Positions 17,765 to 26,065 of a stretch of DNA of 64,000 nucleotides are shown here, piece after piece. Source of the DNA: Mycobacteriales bacterium (GTDB lineage Bacteria > Actinomycetota > Actinomycetes > Mycobacteriales > Mycobacteriaceae); the NCBI GenBank assembly GCA_018376445.1, contig JAHABL010000002.1, forward strand, positions 1-64,000, given 5' to 3'. Each line of letters opens with the position of its first letter. The stretch's first letter is position 1. A model generated the notes under the pieces. That model worked only from the letters and a program-made list of their open reading frames with translations. It searched no databases and was not told where the DNA came from. A program made the position numbers and the translations under genes.

Positions 17765-18027
17765 GGGAAAATACCGTGGTAATCCTGAAACAGAGTAGTG
17801 GGGCGATGTTTTCTTGCAGGTAGGGGGTAGTCTCAGCATCGTCTCATCTGCTTCTTATCTGTCGATAGCATCACCGCGGTCAAAAGAATCTCTCCAACTC
17901 TTTCTTAGAAATATCGTTTTCTCTTCTATATCGCTACACTAGATCCGTACCCTGGCAACGCGAGAAACGCTCAGCACCCAGTTGAAGCGACACATGGTGC
18001 CAGTAGACCGACAGAAGAGGAGTGCCC

Positions 18028-20325
18028 GTGAAAGGCTTCGGAAAGTTCTGGAAACTCTTAGGAGCTTCGACCGCAAAGAACCAAGCCGAGGCTCATTCCG
18101 CGGTCTCCCTTTCCCGGGGCTTTGATGAGTGGGCAGCCTCTCTCGCCGACGAGGACTTCGCTGACGCGGCACACGAGCTTGACCTACTATCCGATGAAGC
18201 ACCGGAATACCCGAAATTCTTTGCATTGGTGAGGGAAGCGGCTGATCGATGCTTGGGGCTTCGACCGTTTGACGTCCAGTTGGAAGGCGCGCTGCGATTG
18301 CTCGAGGGCGATGTCATCGAGATGGCGACTGGTGAGGGGAAAACCCTTTCGGGTGCCATTGCCGCCGTGGGCTACGCCCTGGGTGGTCACGCCGTCCACG
18401 TTATCTCTGTTAATGATTATCTAGCCCGCCGCGACTCCAAATGGATGGAGCCGCTTTTTCATATTCTGGGCTTGCATTCTGGTTGGATTAATGAGTCCTC
18501 GGCTCGTGCTGAGCGAGAAGCCGCCTATGCCTGCGACATCACCTACGCGCCTGTCAACGAAATTGGATTCGACGTACTGCGCGACCAACTCGTCACCCGC
18601 GAGGATCAACTCCTGGCCCCTCGCGCAGATGTAGCAATCGTTGACGAAGCTGACTCAGTGCTGGTCGACGAAGCTCTTGTACCACTAGTTCTGGCAGGCT
18701 CCACCGCTGGGGAGATCCCCTCTGAAGATGTTGTTGACATCGTGAAGCAGCTCCAGCTGCATCGCCACTACGAGACGGATGCCGAAAAACGCAATATTTA
18801 CCTCACCGATGAGGGATCACGTTTTGTCGAGAAACAGCTCGGTGGTATCAATCTTTACGATGATGAGCATGTCAGCACCACGTTGGTTCAGGTGAATGTC
18901 GCCCTGCACGCGCACGTACTGTTGCAACGCGATGTGCACTACATTGTGCGCGGTGACGAGGTGAAACTCATCGATGCTTCGCGAGGCCGTGTCGCTGAAC
19001 TGCAGCGTTGGCCGGACGGTCTGCAAGCAGCTGTGGAAGCGAAGGAAGGTGTTCCGATCTCCGAAGCTGGCGAAGTGCTCGACACCATCACTGTGCAGGC
19101 GCTTATTGGGCGTTACTCGACAGTGTGCGGAATGACGGGCACCGCCATTGCCGCAGGCGAGCAGTTCCGTCGTTTCTATGATCTTGCCGTATCGCCCATC
19201 GAACCGAACACGCCATGTATCCGTGTCGATGAAAAAGATCGTGTTTACGACACCGCAGCGAGCAAGCGAACTGCCCTCATTGACTTCATTAAGAGCGTGC
19301 ACGAGAAGGGACAACCCATTCTGGTGGGAACCCAAAACGTGGCAGAATCCGAAGCCCTCGCCGCTGAGCTGGCTGCAGAAGGGCTCGCGTGTAACGTGCT
19401 GAACGCTAAGAACGACGCTGCGGAAGCTAAGGTGATTGCCGAAGCTGGAGCGTACGGCGCTATCACCGTGTCCACGCAGATGGCTGGACGTGGAACCGAC
19501 ATCCGCTTGGGAGGTTCGGATGAAGCTGACCGACCCAAAGTCGTGGAGGCCGGAGGTCTCTGTGTCATCGGTACTTCCCGCTACCGAACTGAGCGACTCG
19601 ACAACCAGCTGCGTGGCCGTTCAGGCCGACAAGGAGACCCTGGGATGAGCGTCTTTTTTGCCTCAATGGAGGATGAATTGGTCGCCGCTGGTGCCCCCGA
19701 TGCGAAATGGCCGGGAGCGACAGACCGCGATGGTCTCTTCACTACTCCGAAGGCGTTACGCCTCGTCAACCACGCGCAACGTGTTACAGAGGGGCAAATG
19801 CTGGATATCCACGCCTACACCTGGCGATACTCCCGTCTGGTCGCAGACCAGCGCGCCATTGTGTCCGAACAGCGTGACCGCATCCTCGCCACAGATGTGG
19901 CGTCCGAATACTTTGCCTCGCATAACCCTGACAAGTGGAGCGAGGTAACGGCCAAGTTCTCTGCAGAAGATGTAGATCAGCTTGCGCGTAACATCATGCT
20001 CTTCCACCTTGACCGTGGATGGGCTGACCACCTGGCCTACCTAGATGACGTGCGGGAGAGTATCCACCTGCGCGCGCTTGGACGCCAGAACCCGCTGGAT
20101 GAATATCACCGTATCGCCATCGAGGCTTTTGAAAACTTTATTGAGCGTGCTGAAAGTCGCGCCGAGGAAGCATTCAATAAGCTGGATCTGTCAACCGGCC
20201 TCCCTGACCTCGATCTTGCTGGCATGGCACGTCCATCCACAACTTGGACGTACATGGTGCACAGCAATCCGCTCGCACAAGACGGAGATACTGGATTCTC
20301 TAGCTTGGGCGGAGTATTCCGCTAA
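18028..20325 (+). CDS. secA2: Accessory preprotein translocase ATPase SecA2
   Basis: 765 aa from GTG 18028; a GTG at 18022 is only about 2 bases after the AGAAGAGGA site, so 18028 is preferred. The motor has GEGKT near 102, VDEADSVLVDEA near 205, and the C-terminal helicase motifs GRGTDIRLGG and QLRGRSGRQGDPG. The C-terminal zinc-binding tail of SecA1 is absent and the helical wing region is short, as in SecA2 of Mycobacteriales, which exports a small set of proteins. The upstream gap holds a TACACT (17935-17940) that could be a -10 element. Confidence 0.93.
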   Translation: MKGFGKFWKLLGASTAKNQAEAHSAVSLSRGFDEWAASLADEDFADAAHELDLLSDEAPEYPKFFALVREAADRCLGLRPFDVQLEGALRLLEGDVIEMATGEGKTLSGAIAAVGYALGGHAVHVISVNDYLARRDSKWMEPLFHILGLHSGWINESSARAEREAAYACDITYAPVNEIGFDVLRDQLVTREDQLLAPRADVAIVDEADSVLVDEALVPLVLAGSTAGEIPSEDVVDIVKQLQLHRHYETDAEKRNIYLTDEGSRFVEKQLGGINLYDDEHVSTTLVQVNVALHAHVLLQRDVHYIVRGDEVKLIDASRGRVAELQRWPDGLQAAVEAKEGVPISEAGEVLDTITVQALIGRYSTVCGMTGTAIAAGEQFRRFYDLAVSPIEPNTPCIRVDEKDRVYDTAASKRTALIDFIKSVHEKGQPILVGTQNVAESEALAAELAAEGLACNVLNAKNDAAEAKVIAEAGAYGAITVSTQMAGRGTDIRLGGSDEADRPKVVEAGGLCVIGTSRYRTERLDNQLRGRSGRQGDPGMSVFFASMEDELVAAGAPDAKWPGATDRDGLFTTPKALRLVNHAQRVTEGQMLDIHAYTWRYSRLVADQRAIVSEQRDRILATDVASEYFASHNPDKWSEVTAKFSAEDVDQLARNIMLFHLDRGWADHLAYLDDVRESIHLRALGRQNPLDEYHRIAIEAFENFIERAESRAEEAFNKLDLSTGLPDLDLAGMARPSTTWTYMVHSNPLAQDGDTGFSSLGGVFR

Positions 20326-20382
20326 CACAAGCCGATGAGCCCGCGGGACTCATCACACAACACACAACACGAAAGGCACCCC

Positions 20383-21723
20383 ATGCCAAGTACTCGGCTG
20401 CAGGAAGTCTACTCGGCCCTGGTTGCTAACAACCCGGGCGAAAATGAATTCCACCAGGCTGCGAAGGAAGTTCTCGAATCGCTCGAACCGGTCATCAAAG
20501 AACATCCTGAATACACTGACCGGGCGCTCCTGGAACGCATTGTTGAACCGGAACGGCAGATCATCTTCCGCGTTCCGTGGATGGACGACAAGGGCGAATA
20601 CCACGTCAATCGTGGCTACCGTGTCGAATTCTCGAGCGCACTCGGTCCCTACAAGGGCGGCCTCCGCTTCCACCCCTCCGTCAACCTCGGCATCATCAAG
20701 TTCTTGGGCTTTGAACAAATCTTCAAGAACTCCCTCACCGGCCTTTCCATGGGTGGTGGCAAAGGCGGCTCCAACTTTGACCCAAAGGGCAAGTCCGACG
20801 ACGAAATTATGCGTTTCTGCCAGTCCTTCATGACTGAGCTGCAGCGCCACATTGGTGAAAACGTCGACGTTCCGGCTGGCGACATTGGTGTTGGCGGTCG
20901 CGAAATCGGGTACATGTACGGTCAGTACAAGCGTATTCGCAACAGCTTTGATGCGGGTGTTCTGACCGGCAAGGGCATCAACTGGGGTGGTTCGCTGGTC
21001 CGTACCGAAGCAACGGGCTACGGTTTGGTGTACTTCGCAGCAGAAATGCTGAAGGACGCTGGCACCAACATGGATGGCAAGAAGGTCGTTGTCTCCGGTG
21101 CTGGCAATGTCGCCATCTACGCCATTGAGAAGCTCCAGGAATTCGGCGCGGACGTTATCACTGCCTCTGATTCTTCGGGTTACGTGTATGATTCCGACGG
21201 CATTGATCTTGATCTGCTCAAGCAGGTCAAGGAGGTCGAACGCGGACGTATCAAGGATTACGCGGACAAGCGCCCGAATGCGACCTTCGTTTCCGGTGGC
21301 TCCATCTGGGATGTTGAATGTGATGTCGCTTTGCCGTGTGCCACGCAAAACGAACTCGATGGTGAAGCAGCTGCCAAACTGGTGAAGAATGGCACCAAGT
21401 TTGTTGCCGAAGGTGCCAACATGCCATGCTCTCCGGATGCCATCGATATCTTCAACGAGGCGGGTGTGCGGTTTGCCCCCGGTAAAGCGTCCAACGCCGG
21501 CGGTGTTGCTACCTCTGGCCTGGAAATGGAACAAAACGCCGCTCGCAGCCACTGGTCTTTCGACCAGGCGGATCAGCGTCTCCATCAGATCATGGTGAAT
21601 ATTCACCATACTTCGATCGAAACCGCTGAAAAGTATGGTTTCCCGGACAACTACATGATCGGTGCGAATATCGCCGGCTTCATTAAGGTTGCCGATTCAA
21701 TGATTGATATGGGTGTTATCTAG
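20383..21723 (+). CDS. gdhA: NADP-type glutamate dehydrogenase
   Basis: 446 aa from ATG 20383 (GAAAGG upstream), matching the usual length of hexameric NADP-dependent GDH; a longer in-frame start at 20335 has no ribosome site. Motifs: PYKGGLRFHPSV, the catalytic-lysine segment GGGKGGSNFDPKGKSDDE near 123, and the nucleotide-binding GAGNVA. It converts 2-oxoglutarate and ammonium to glutamate. The following genes include garA, whose product regulates 2-oxoglutarate and glutamate metabolism. A 6-bp hairpin without T-run (20334-20354) lies between secA2 and this start. Confidence 0.95.
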   Translation: MPSTRLQEVYSALVANNPGENEFHQAAKEVLESLEPVIKEHPEYTDRALLERIVEPERQIIFRVPWMDDKGEYHVNRGYRVEFSSALGPYKGGLRFHPSVNLGIIKFLGFEQIFKNSLTGLSMGGGKGGSNFDPKGKSDDEIMRFCQSFMTELQRHIGENVDVPAGDIGVGGREIGYMYGQYKRIRNSFDAGVLTGKGINWGGSLVRTEATGYGLVYFAAEMLKDAGTNMDGKKVVVSGAGNVAIYAIEKLQEFGADVITASDSSGYVYDSDGIDLDLLKQVKEVERGRIKDYADKRPNATFVSGGSIWDVECDVALPCATQNELDGEAAAKLVKNGTKFVAEGANMPCSPDAIDIFNEAGVRFAPGKASNAGGVATSGLEMEQNAARSHWSFDQADQRLHQIMVNIHHTSIETAEKYGFPDNYMIGANIAGFIKVADSMIDMGVI

Positions 21724-21751
21724 ATAATAGAAGTAACCCTTTGTCTTCGCG

Positions 21752-21795
21752 ATGGGCGGTATACGGCGTAACCTTTGGCGTCGTGTACCGCCCAT
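21752..21795 (+). other. Long imperfect hairpin between gdhA and the phosphatidyltransferase gene
   Basis: A 17-base arm (21752-21768) pairs with 21779-21795 with only G-U type mismatches, around a 10-base loop. No T-run follows, so it is a poor intrinsic terminator. It lies 28 bases after gdhA and ends 25 bases before the next start, so it could stabilise the gdhA 3' end or modulate translation downstream. Confidence 0.5.
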
Positions 21796-21820
21796 TCGAA
21801 AAGAACTCCTCACAATAGAA

Positions 21821-22636
21821 ATGAAGAAGGTGGCCGCCGTGGCAGCTGCTCGTAAACGAGATCGCAAGCGTGAACTGGATAGTGAGCGTGTTCATGAGAT
21901 TCTGCGCGATGCTGTTGATCTCGAACCAGTTGTTGACGGGCACAAGGCGTTGGCAGTCCCACCGGATATCAAACGTGATGTTCCCCCGCCTCCTCCTCTT
22001 CCTGAAGAGGAGCCCGTGGACCCTGCATCTCTCCGTGTGTTTACGGTCCCTAACCTTATTAGTCTGATCCGCCTCTTCCTGGTGCCAGTGTTTATCTGGC
22101 TATTGGTGGGGAAGCATGATTACATCATGGCTTTTGTCGTCCTCATCATCGTCGGGGTGAGCGACTGGGCGGATGGAAAAATCGCCCGTTTCTGGCACGT
22201 GGAATCGAAGATCGGCAGTTATCTGGACCCCGCAGCCGACCGACTGATGACGGTTGCTGTGCCCATCTCCATGGCGATCGTTGGCTTCATCCCGTGGTGG
22301 ATGGTTGTCATCATCGTCTGCCGCGACATATTCCTTGCCGGATTGATCTTCGTGTACGAACGTCGTGGGCTTCGCATGTCGGTTATTTACCTAGGCAAAC
22401 TTGCCACCGCCAGTTTAATGGTGGCGTTCCCCATGTTGTTGTTGGCATATTTACCCGTATCCTGGAATCACTGGGTGATGCCTCTTGCATGGGCCATTTT
22501 TATCTGGGCATTTGCGCTCTACATTTGGACGGGCATTCTTTACACCTATCGTGGATTCCTGCTGTTCAAGAAGGTTCCGGTGCTGACTCCAGAAGAGAAG
22601 GCACAGTGGGAGGAAGACAAGCGAATTCTGCGGTAG
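21821..22636 (+). CDS. CDP-alcohol phosphatidyltransferase (PgsA2-like, Rv1822-type)
   Basis: 271 aa from ATG 21821; GTG 21839, 8 bases after AAGAAGG, is an alternative start. A charged leader of about 65 residues ending in a Pro/Glu stretch precedes a five-to-six-helix membrane domain. The family motif D-x2-DG-x2-AR-x8-G-x3-D-x3-D is complete in the SDWADGKIAR...LDPAAD region. It joins CDP-diacylglycerol to an alcohol acceptor; phosphatidylglycerolphosphate synthase or eukaryotic-type cardiolipin synthase are both possible. The position after secA2 (and here gdhA) matches Rv1822. Confidence 0.88.
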   Translation: MKKVAAVAAARKRDRKRELDSERVHEILRDAVDLEPVVDGHKALAVPPDIKRDVPPPPPLPEEEPVDPASLRVFTVPNLISLIRLFLVPVFIWLLVGKHDYIMAFVVLIIVGVSDWADGKIARFWHVESKIGSYLDPAADRLMTVAVPISMAIVGFIPWWMVVIIVCRDIFLAGLIFVYERRGLRMSVIYLGKLATASLMVAFPMLLLAYLPVSWNHWVMPLAWAIFIWAFALYIWTGILYTYRGFLLFKKVPVLTPEEKAQWEEDKRILR

Positions 22637-22764
22637 AGAGTGGTTAATCTGATGGCGATTTAGGGTCTCAAGAGGGTGCACGAAAGAGCCTTTGCAGGGT
22701 ATCCTTAAACCAGGAATTGAGTGTTGTGCGGGCCCCTTGGTGTCCGTTTTAGAAAGGAAGACTA

Positions 22765-23217
22765 GTGAGCGAGAATCCCGTCGGTTACCCATTCCAGGAA
22801 CCCAGCACGGAGACCACTTCTGTTTTCCGTGCCAAGCTATTGAAGGAAAGCGACCTGGCTGCTACTGAGCCCGTTGTTGCTAAAGCTGCTTCTGTCGATG
22901 GTCTTCCAGAAGGCTCTGCTCTGCTTGTGGTCAAGCGGGGTCCTAACGCTGGTTCTCGATTCCTCCTGGACCGGGATGTCACTACCGCTGGTCGCCATCC
23001 GGAGTCGGATATTTTCCTAGATGATGTCACTGTTTCTCGTCGCCATGCCGAGTTCCGCCGTGAGGGTGACGTCTACAGCGTCTCCGATGTCGGAAGCCTG
23101 AATGGTACGTACGTTAACCGTGAGCCCACTGACTCCACTACACTCAATAACGGCGACGAAGTTCAGATCGGTAAGTTTCGTCTGGTGTTCCTGACTGGTC
23201 CGCGTCGAGGCGCCTAA
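22765..23217 (+). CDS. garA: FHA-domain metabolic regulator GarA/OdhI
   Basis: 150 aa, GTG 22765 after AGAAAGGAAG. An N-terminal TETTSVFR segment carries the two threonines (T17, T18) that PknB/PknG-type kinases phosphorylate in GarA/OdhI. An FHA domain follows, with GRHPESDIFLDD, SRRHAEF and GSLNGTYVNR motifs. The unphosphorylated form inhibits 2-oxoglutarate dehydrogenase (and NAD-GDH in mycobacteria). It stands directly before the MerR gene ftsR, as in M. tuberculosis Rv1827-Rv1828. Confidence 0.95.
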   Translation: MSENPVGYPFQEPSTETTSVFRAKLLKESDLAATEPVVAKAASVDGLPEGSALLVVKRGPNAGSRFLLDRDVTTAGRHPESDIFLDDVTVSRRHAEFRREGDVYSVSDVGSLNGTYVNREPTDSTTLNNGDEVQIGKFRLVFLTGPRRGA

Positions 23218-23946
23218 ATGTTGGCGCAGCCTCTGCGATCATCCGATGCGACGATGTCCATCGGCTCTGTCGTTGAACTGTTAGCGAAAGAGTTTGACGA
23301 TATTTCACTGTCCAAAGTTCGATTTCTCGAATCTGCAGGGCTGATTAGCCCGTCACGGACAGCATCCGGCTATCGCCGGTACTCCCGTTCTGATATCGAG
23401 CGGTTGCGTTTTATCTTGACCGCTCAGCGAGACTTGTTCCTCCCCAACAAAGTGATCGGGGAACAGTTGGAGAGAGTGGATGCCGGCGAGCTGACGTTGG
23501 CTGAGTTGCACCAGCAGTCGACCATGCCGTTGAGCGCCGTCACCGAGCATAAGGAGAACTTCTCCCACGTTAGCCAAGTGCGGCTGACTGAGCGGTCGTT
23601 GTGTCTGAAGACGGGGATTGACCCGGAGTTTTTGGATGCTCTCATCGACGCTGACCTGCTTCGTGCAACTGGGGCAGGCTTCTATGTCGAAGATGACATC
23701 GCGATCGTCGAAGCGTGTAAAACGCTGTGTGAGTCCGGCATTGATACGCGACATTTACGTTCATTCCGAACTGCGATAGATCGAATTGCCGATCTAGTAC
23801 GACAGGCTGCTGGTGCAAGTCGCGCGTTGCAATCCGCTGAAGTTAAGGGTCGTACTGCAGAACAAGCACGCGTGTTGGCCAACAGTGCGAGTGATTTGGC
23901 GGCGGGTCTGCTTAAGCAACGTCTTCGGGATGTGTTGGATTATTAA
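23218..23946 (+). CDS. ftsR: MerR-family regulator FtsR (Rv1828-like)
   Basis: 242 aa. The ATG abuts the garA stop. An N-terminal MerR winged helix-turn-helix is seen in the VRFLESAGLISPSR-YRRYS region, followed by a C-terminal effector-like domain of about 120 residues without a conserved Cys metal site. In C. glutamicum FtsR activates ftsZ and other growth/division genes; that role is inferred here. The stop overlaps the next start (TAATG). Confidence 0.9.
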   Translation: MLAQPLRSSDATMSIGSVVELLAKEFDDISLSKVRFLESAGLISPSRTASGYRRYSRSDIERLRFILTAQRDLFLPNKVIGEQLERVDAGELTLAELHQQSTMPLSAVTEHKENFSHVSQVRLTERSLCLKTGIDPEFLDALIDADLLRATGAGFYVEDDIAIVEACKTLCESGIDTRHLRSFRTAIDRIADLVRQAAGASRALQSAEVKGRTAEQARVLANSASDLAAGLLKQRLRDVLDY

Positions 23947-24512
23947 TGAGAGTTCCGGTACGTATCGTCGGTATTCAAGCTGATACCCCCGAGGATGATC
24001 CCATCGTTATGCTGCGTGAGCGAACAGGGGATCGAATTCTCGGTATGTGGATAGGGGAGCAGGAGACTGCACTGCTCACGTTCGCGATGGCTAAGACGGA
24101 GATTCCACGTCCATTTACGCACACGACGTTGTGGAAGGCTATTCAGGCGGCAGGGGCAGAGGTACAGTCCGTCTGTGTGACTGCCCAGCGGGATGGCATT
24201 TTCTGGGCGGAGATTGTGCTTGATAATGGTCGTCGCGTAGATAGTCGACCTTCTGATGCTTTGATCCTAGCGGCAACATGTGGTTGCGAGATTACTGTGG
24301 AGGATACTGTCCTTAATGCCTTTGGGGTGGTCGATCCGCAGAGTGGCGAGTCCGCAGCTAGGCTTTCCGGGGGCGCAGCTGAGGCTGACGTGGAGAGATT
24401 TTCTGAGGAGCTTCCCGATGATCTAAGTGGGGAGATCGACGCATTCCGTGAGATGCTGGATCATCTTTCGATGGATGATTTTTTGGATGGTCCCGATGAC
24501 GAGAAAAACTAA
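23946..24512 (+). CDS. Bifunctional nuclease family protein (DUF151, Rv1829-like)
   Basis: 188 aa. The N-terminal 130 residues form the BFN domain (RTGDRILGMWIGEQE, RPFTH, RPSDALILAA). An acidic C-terminal tail of about 50 residues follows. BFN proteins are nucleases in plants; bacterial members are largely uncharacterised. It overlaps ftsR by one base and lies between two MerR regulators exactly as Rv1829 does. Confidence 0.9.
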   Translation: MRVPVRIVGIQADTPEDDPIVMLRERTGDRILGMWIGEQETALLTFAMAKTEIPRPFTHTTLWKAIQAAGAEVQSVCVTAQRDGIFWAEIVLDNGRRVDSRPSDALILAATCGCEITVEDTVLNAFGVVDPQSGESAARLSGGAAEADVERFSEELPDDLSGEIDAFREMLDHLSMDDFLDGPDDEKN

Positions 24513-24603
24513 AAGTCTCAACTAATACTTGAAGCTTTTGGGCGTGTCCTATTGCTCAGATATTTCTCGACAAATACTCTTTATTCACGTAAGGCAAGAC
24601 CAG

Positions 24604-24645
24604 TCACATCAGTAACATCAGCAATTTTTATCACATAAGTAACAC
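24604..24645. repeat. Direct repeat upstream of the resR-like gene
   Basis: TCACATCAGTAACAT (24604-24618) recurs as TCACATAAGTAACAC (24631-24645) with a 27-base period, 13 of 15 positions identical. A GTAAC inside the second copy is also inverted as GTTAC at 24662-24666. The repeats are 70-110 bases before the start codon of a MerR gene, so they could be operator half-sites for autoregulation. Confidence 0.4.
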
Positions 24646-24713
24646 TTTGTTCCCGTGCTGGGTTACCATTGGCAGTAAAGATGCAGCTGACGTGACGTGC
24701 GCAAGGTGGAAGT

Positions 24714-25289
24714 ATGGATAACTTCGGGTCCCACAGCGACAATCACAGTGAACAGCCGGGACTCTTCCCTGACCGTTCCATTCCTGATGAGCAAACCGGT
24801 TACCGCGGTCCTACCGCCTGCCAGATTGCCGGTATCACCTATCGTCAGCTCGACTACTGGGCACGTACTGGTCTTGTTGAGCCTTCTATCCGTGGCGCGA
24901 AAGGTTCTGGCTCGCAGCGACTCTACTCCTTTAAAGACATTCTCACGTTGAAGATTGTAAAGCGGCTGTTGGATACCGGAATCTCGCTGCAGAACATTCG
25001 TATCGCCGTTGACCATCTCCGTGACCGAGGCGTGTCTGAGCTATCCAACACCACCCTCGTATCCGATGGCACCTCTGTCTATGAATGCACATCGGCGGAG
25101 GAAATGTTTGACCTTATTCAGGATGGCCAAGGTGTATTCGGAATTGCCGTTTCCGGCACAATGAAAGAACTCACAGGATCTATTACGCACTTCCCGGCCG
25201 AGCACATTGAGAGTTCTGCTGTCACAGCAGTGCCGCTGGTTGATGAATTGGCGGACATGCGCCGTCGGCGTGCACGCCGAATTGGGTAG
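24714..25289 (+). CDS. resR: MerR-family regulator, ResR/McdR (Rv1830)-like
   Basis: 191 aa, ATG 24714 after AAGGTGGA. A 30-residue hydrophilic leader precedes the MerR helix-turn-helix (GITYRQLDYWARTGLVEPS...SGSQRLYSFKD). The remainder is a dimerisation/effector domain ending in an Arg-rich tail. The M. tuberculosis ortholog at this place influences growth and division and carries mutations linked to antibiotic resilience; transfer of that role is inference. A 200-base upstream gap holds direct repeats. Confidence 0.9.
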   Translation: MDNFGSHSDNHSEQPGLFPDRSIPDEQTGYRGPTACQIAGITYRQLDYWARTGLVEPSIRGAKGSGSQRLYSFKDILTLKIVKRLLDTGISLQNIRIAVDHLRDRGVSELSNTTLVSDGTSVYECTSAEEMFDLIQDGQGVFGIAVSGTMKELTGSITHFPAEHIESSAVTAVPLVDELADMRRRRARRIG

Positions 25290-25315
25290 GCGTCGCCCTT
25301 TCTCACAGACGTATC

Positions 25316-25349
25316 AGTGCGGACCCACCACAATTGGTGAGTCCGCACT
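25316..25349. terminator. Probable bidirectional terminator
   Basis: A 9-bp outer stem (AGTGCGGAC with GTCCGCACT) continues through one C-A mismatch into a further five base pairs (26-30 with 35-39) and a 4-base loop. Only a weak ATTTAT follows. It lies between the convergent resR gene (+) and the envelope protein gene (-). Confidence 0.65.
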
Positions 25350-25385
25350 ATTTATGCTCGGACAAACTCTCCTGCGTGGGTCAGT

Positions 25386-26060
25386 CTATACAGCAGGAGT
25401 CCTTTCTGCAGGGATCGTATGGGTCGTAGGACAGGGCTTCTTTACAGGGGCAACCGTCGTCGTTTCCGAAAAATGTAACTCATTCTGCTGTAGGAAAGCA
25501 TCAACGTCGACCGCAGCTTGTGTGGCCTCAGCAGTGTGTTCCGCAGTCGTTTCGTCAAGGTTAGCAGGGGCGTTCTGCGCTAAATCAAGGCTTACGGAGT
25601 AAAACGATGTTCCCTTCATTTTCTCTGGTTTAGTGACCACCAACGAAGGGTGTTTCTTTTCAACTTTTTTAATATCAGAAAGCGATCCGATCCAGACACC
25701 CGGAACGTAAGGAGTCCGTTTCATGAGCGCGGTAGCAGCTTCTCCAGACTGTTGAGCAGAGATCGAGAAGGAGGCACATAGTCCGCCGTCCGACGGAAGC
25801 GTAGTTTGATAGGAAGTAATTAGCTCCGTGAGAGACTCTTGCACTCCTGCGGGGGCCCAAATCTCGATAGTAAGGTAGCCTGCGGAACAATCCTGCACGG
25901 CATCAAGCGTACGGCTATCATCAACACTCTTGTGCGCTAATGTCCAGCCCACGGCTGCAGCGATCACCACCAGGACCACCAGGACAGCTGCGATAATCCA
26001 GCCAGCCAAGAATTTCCGCGGTCGGTTTTTCGACCGGTGCCGTGAGCTTTCGAGAGACAT
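25386..26060 (-). CDS. Membrane-anchored extracytoplasmic protein, unrecognised (partial solute-binding-like?)
   Basis: 224 aa. A basic N-terminus, one strong membrane helix (about 17-42) and an extracytoplasmic domain. The domain contains a pattern (CSAGYLTIEIWAPAG, later VPGVWIGS) reminiscent of the N-terminal lobe of actinobacterial substrate-binding/von Willebrand A proteins, but those are far longer and no MIDAS motif follows. The C-terminal 50 residues are Thr/Ala/Glu-rich. It may be a truncated relative or an independent short protein. Its start lies 5 bases after the stop of the CBS gene, so it is likely the last gene of that operon. Function unknown. Confidence 0.7.
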   Translation of the reverse strand: MSLESSRHRSKNRPRKFLAGWIIAAVLVVLVVIAAAVGWTLAHKSVDDSRTLDAVQDCSAGYLTIEIWAPAGVQESLTELITSYQTTLPSDGGLCASFSISAQQSGEAATALMKRTPYVPGVWIGSLSDIKKVEKKHPSLVVTKPEKMKGTSFYSVSLDLAQNAPANLDETTAEHTAEATQAAVDVDAFLQQNELHFSETTTVAPVKKPCPTTHTIPAERTPAV

Positions 26061-26065
26061 TGTTC

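Noticed and set aside
20353..21609. 418-codon open frame antisense to gdhA
   Set aside because: It mirrors a real, well-conserved GDH gene and has no ribosome site or independent support. Database entries called NAD-specific glutamate dehydrogenase are known to arise from such antisense frames of GDH-type genes.
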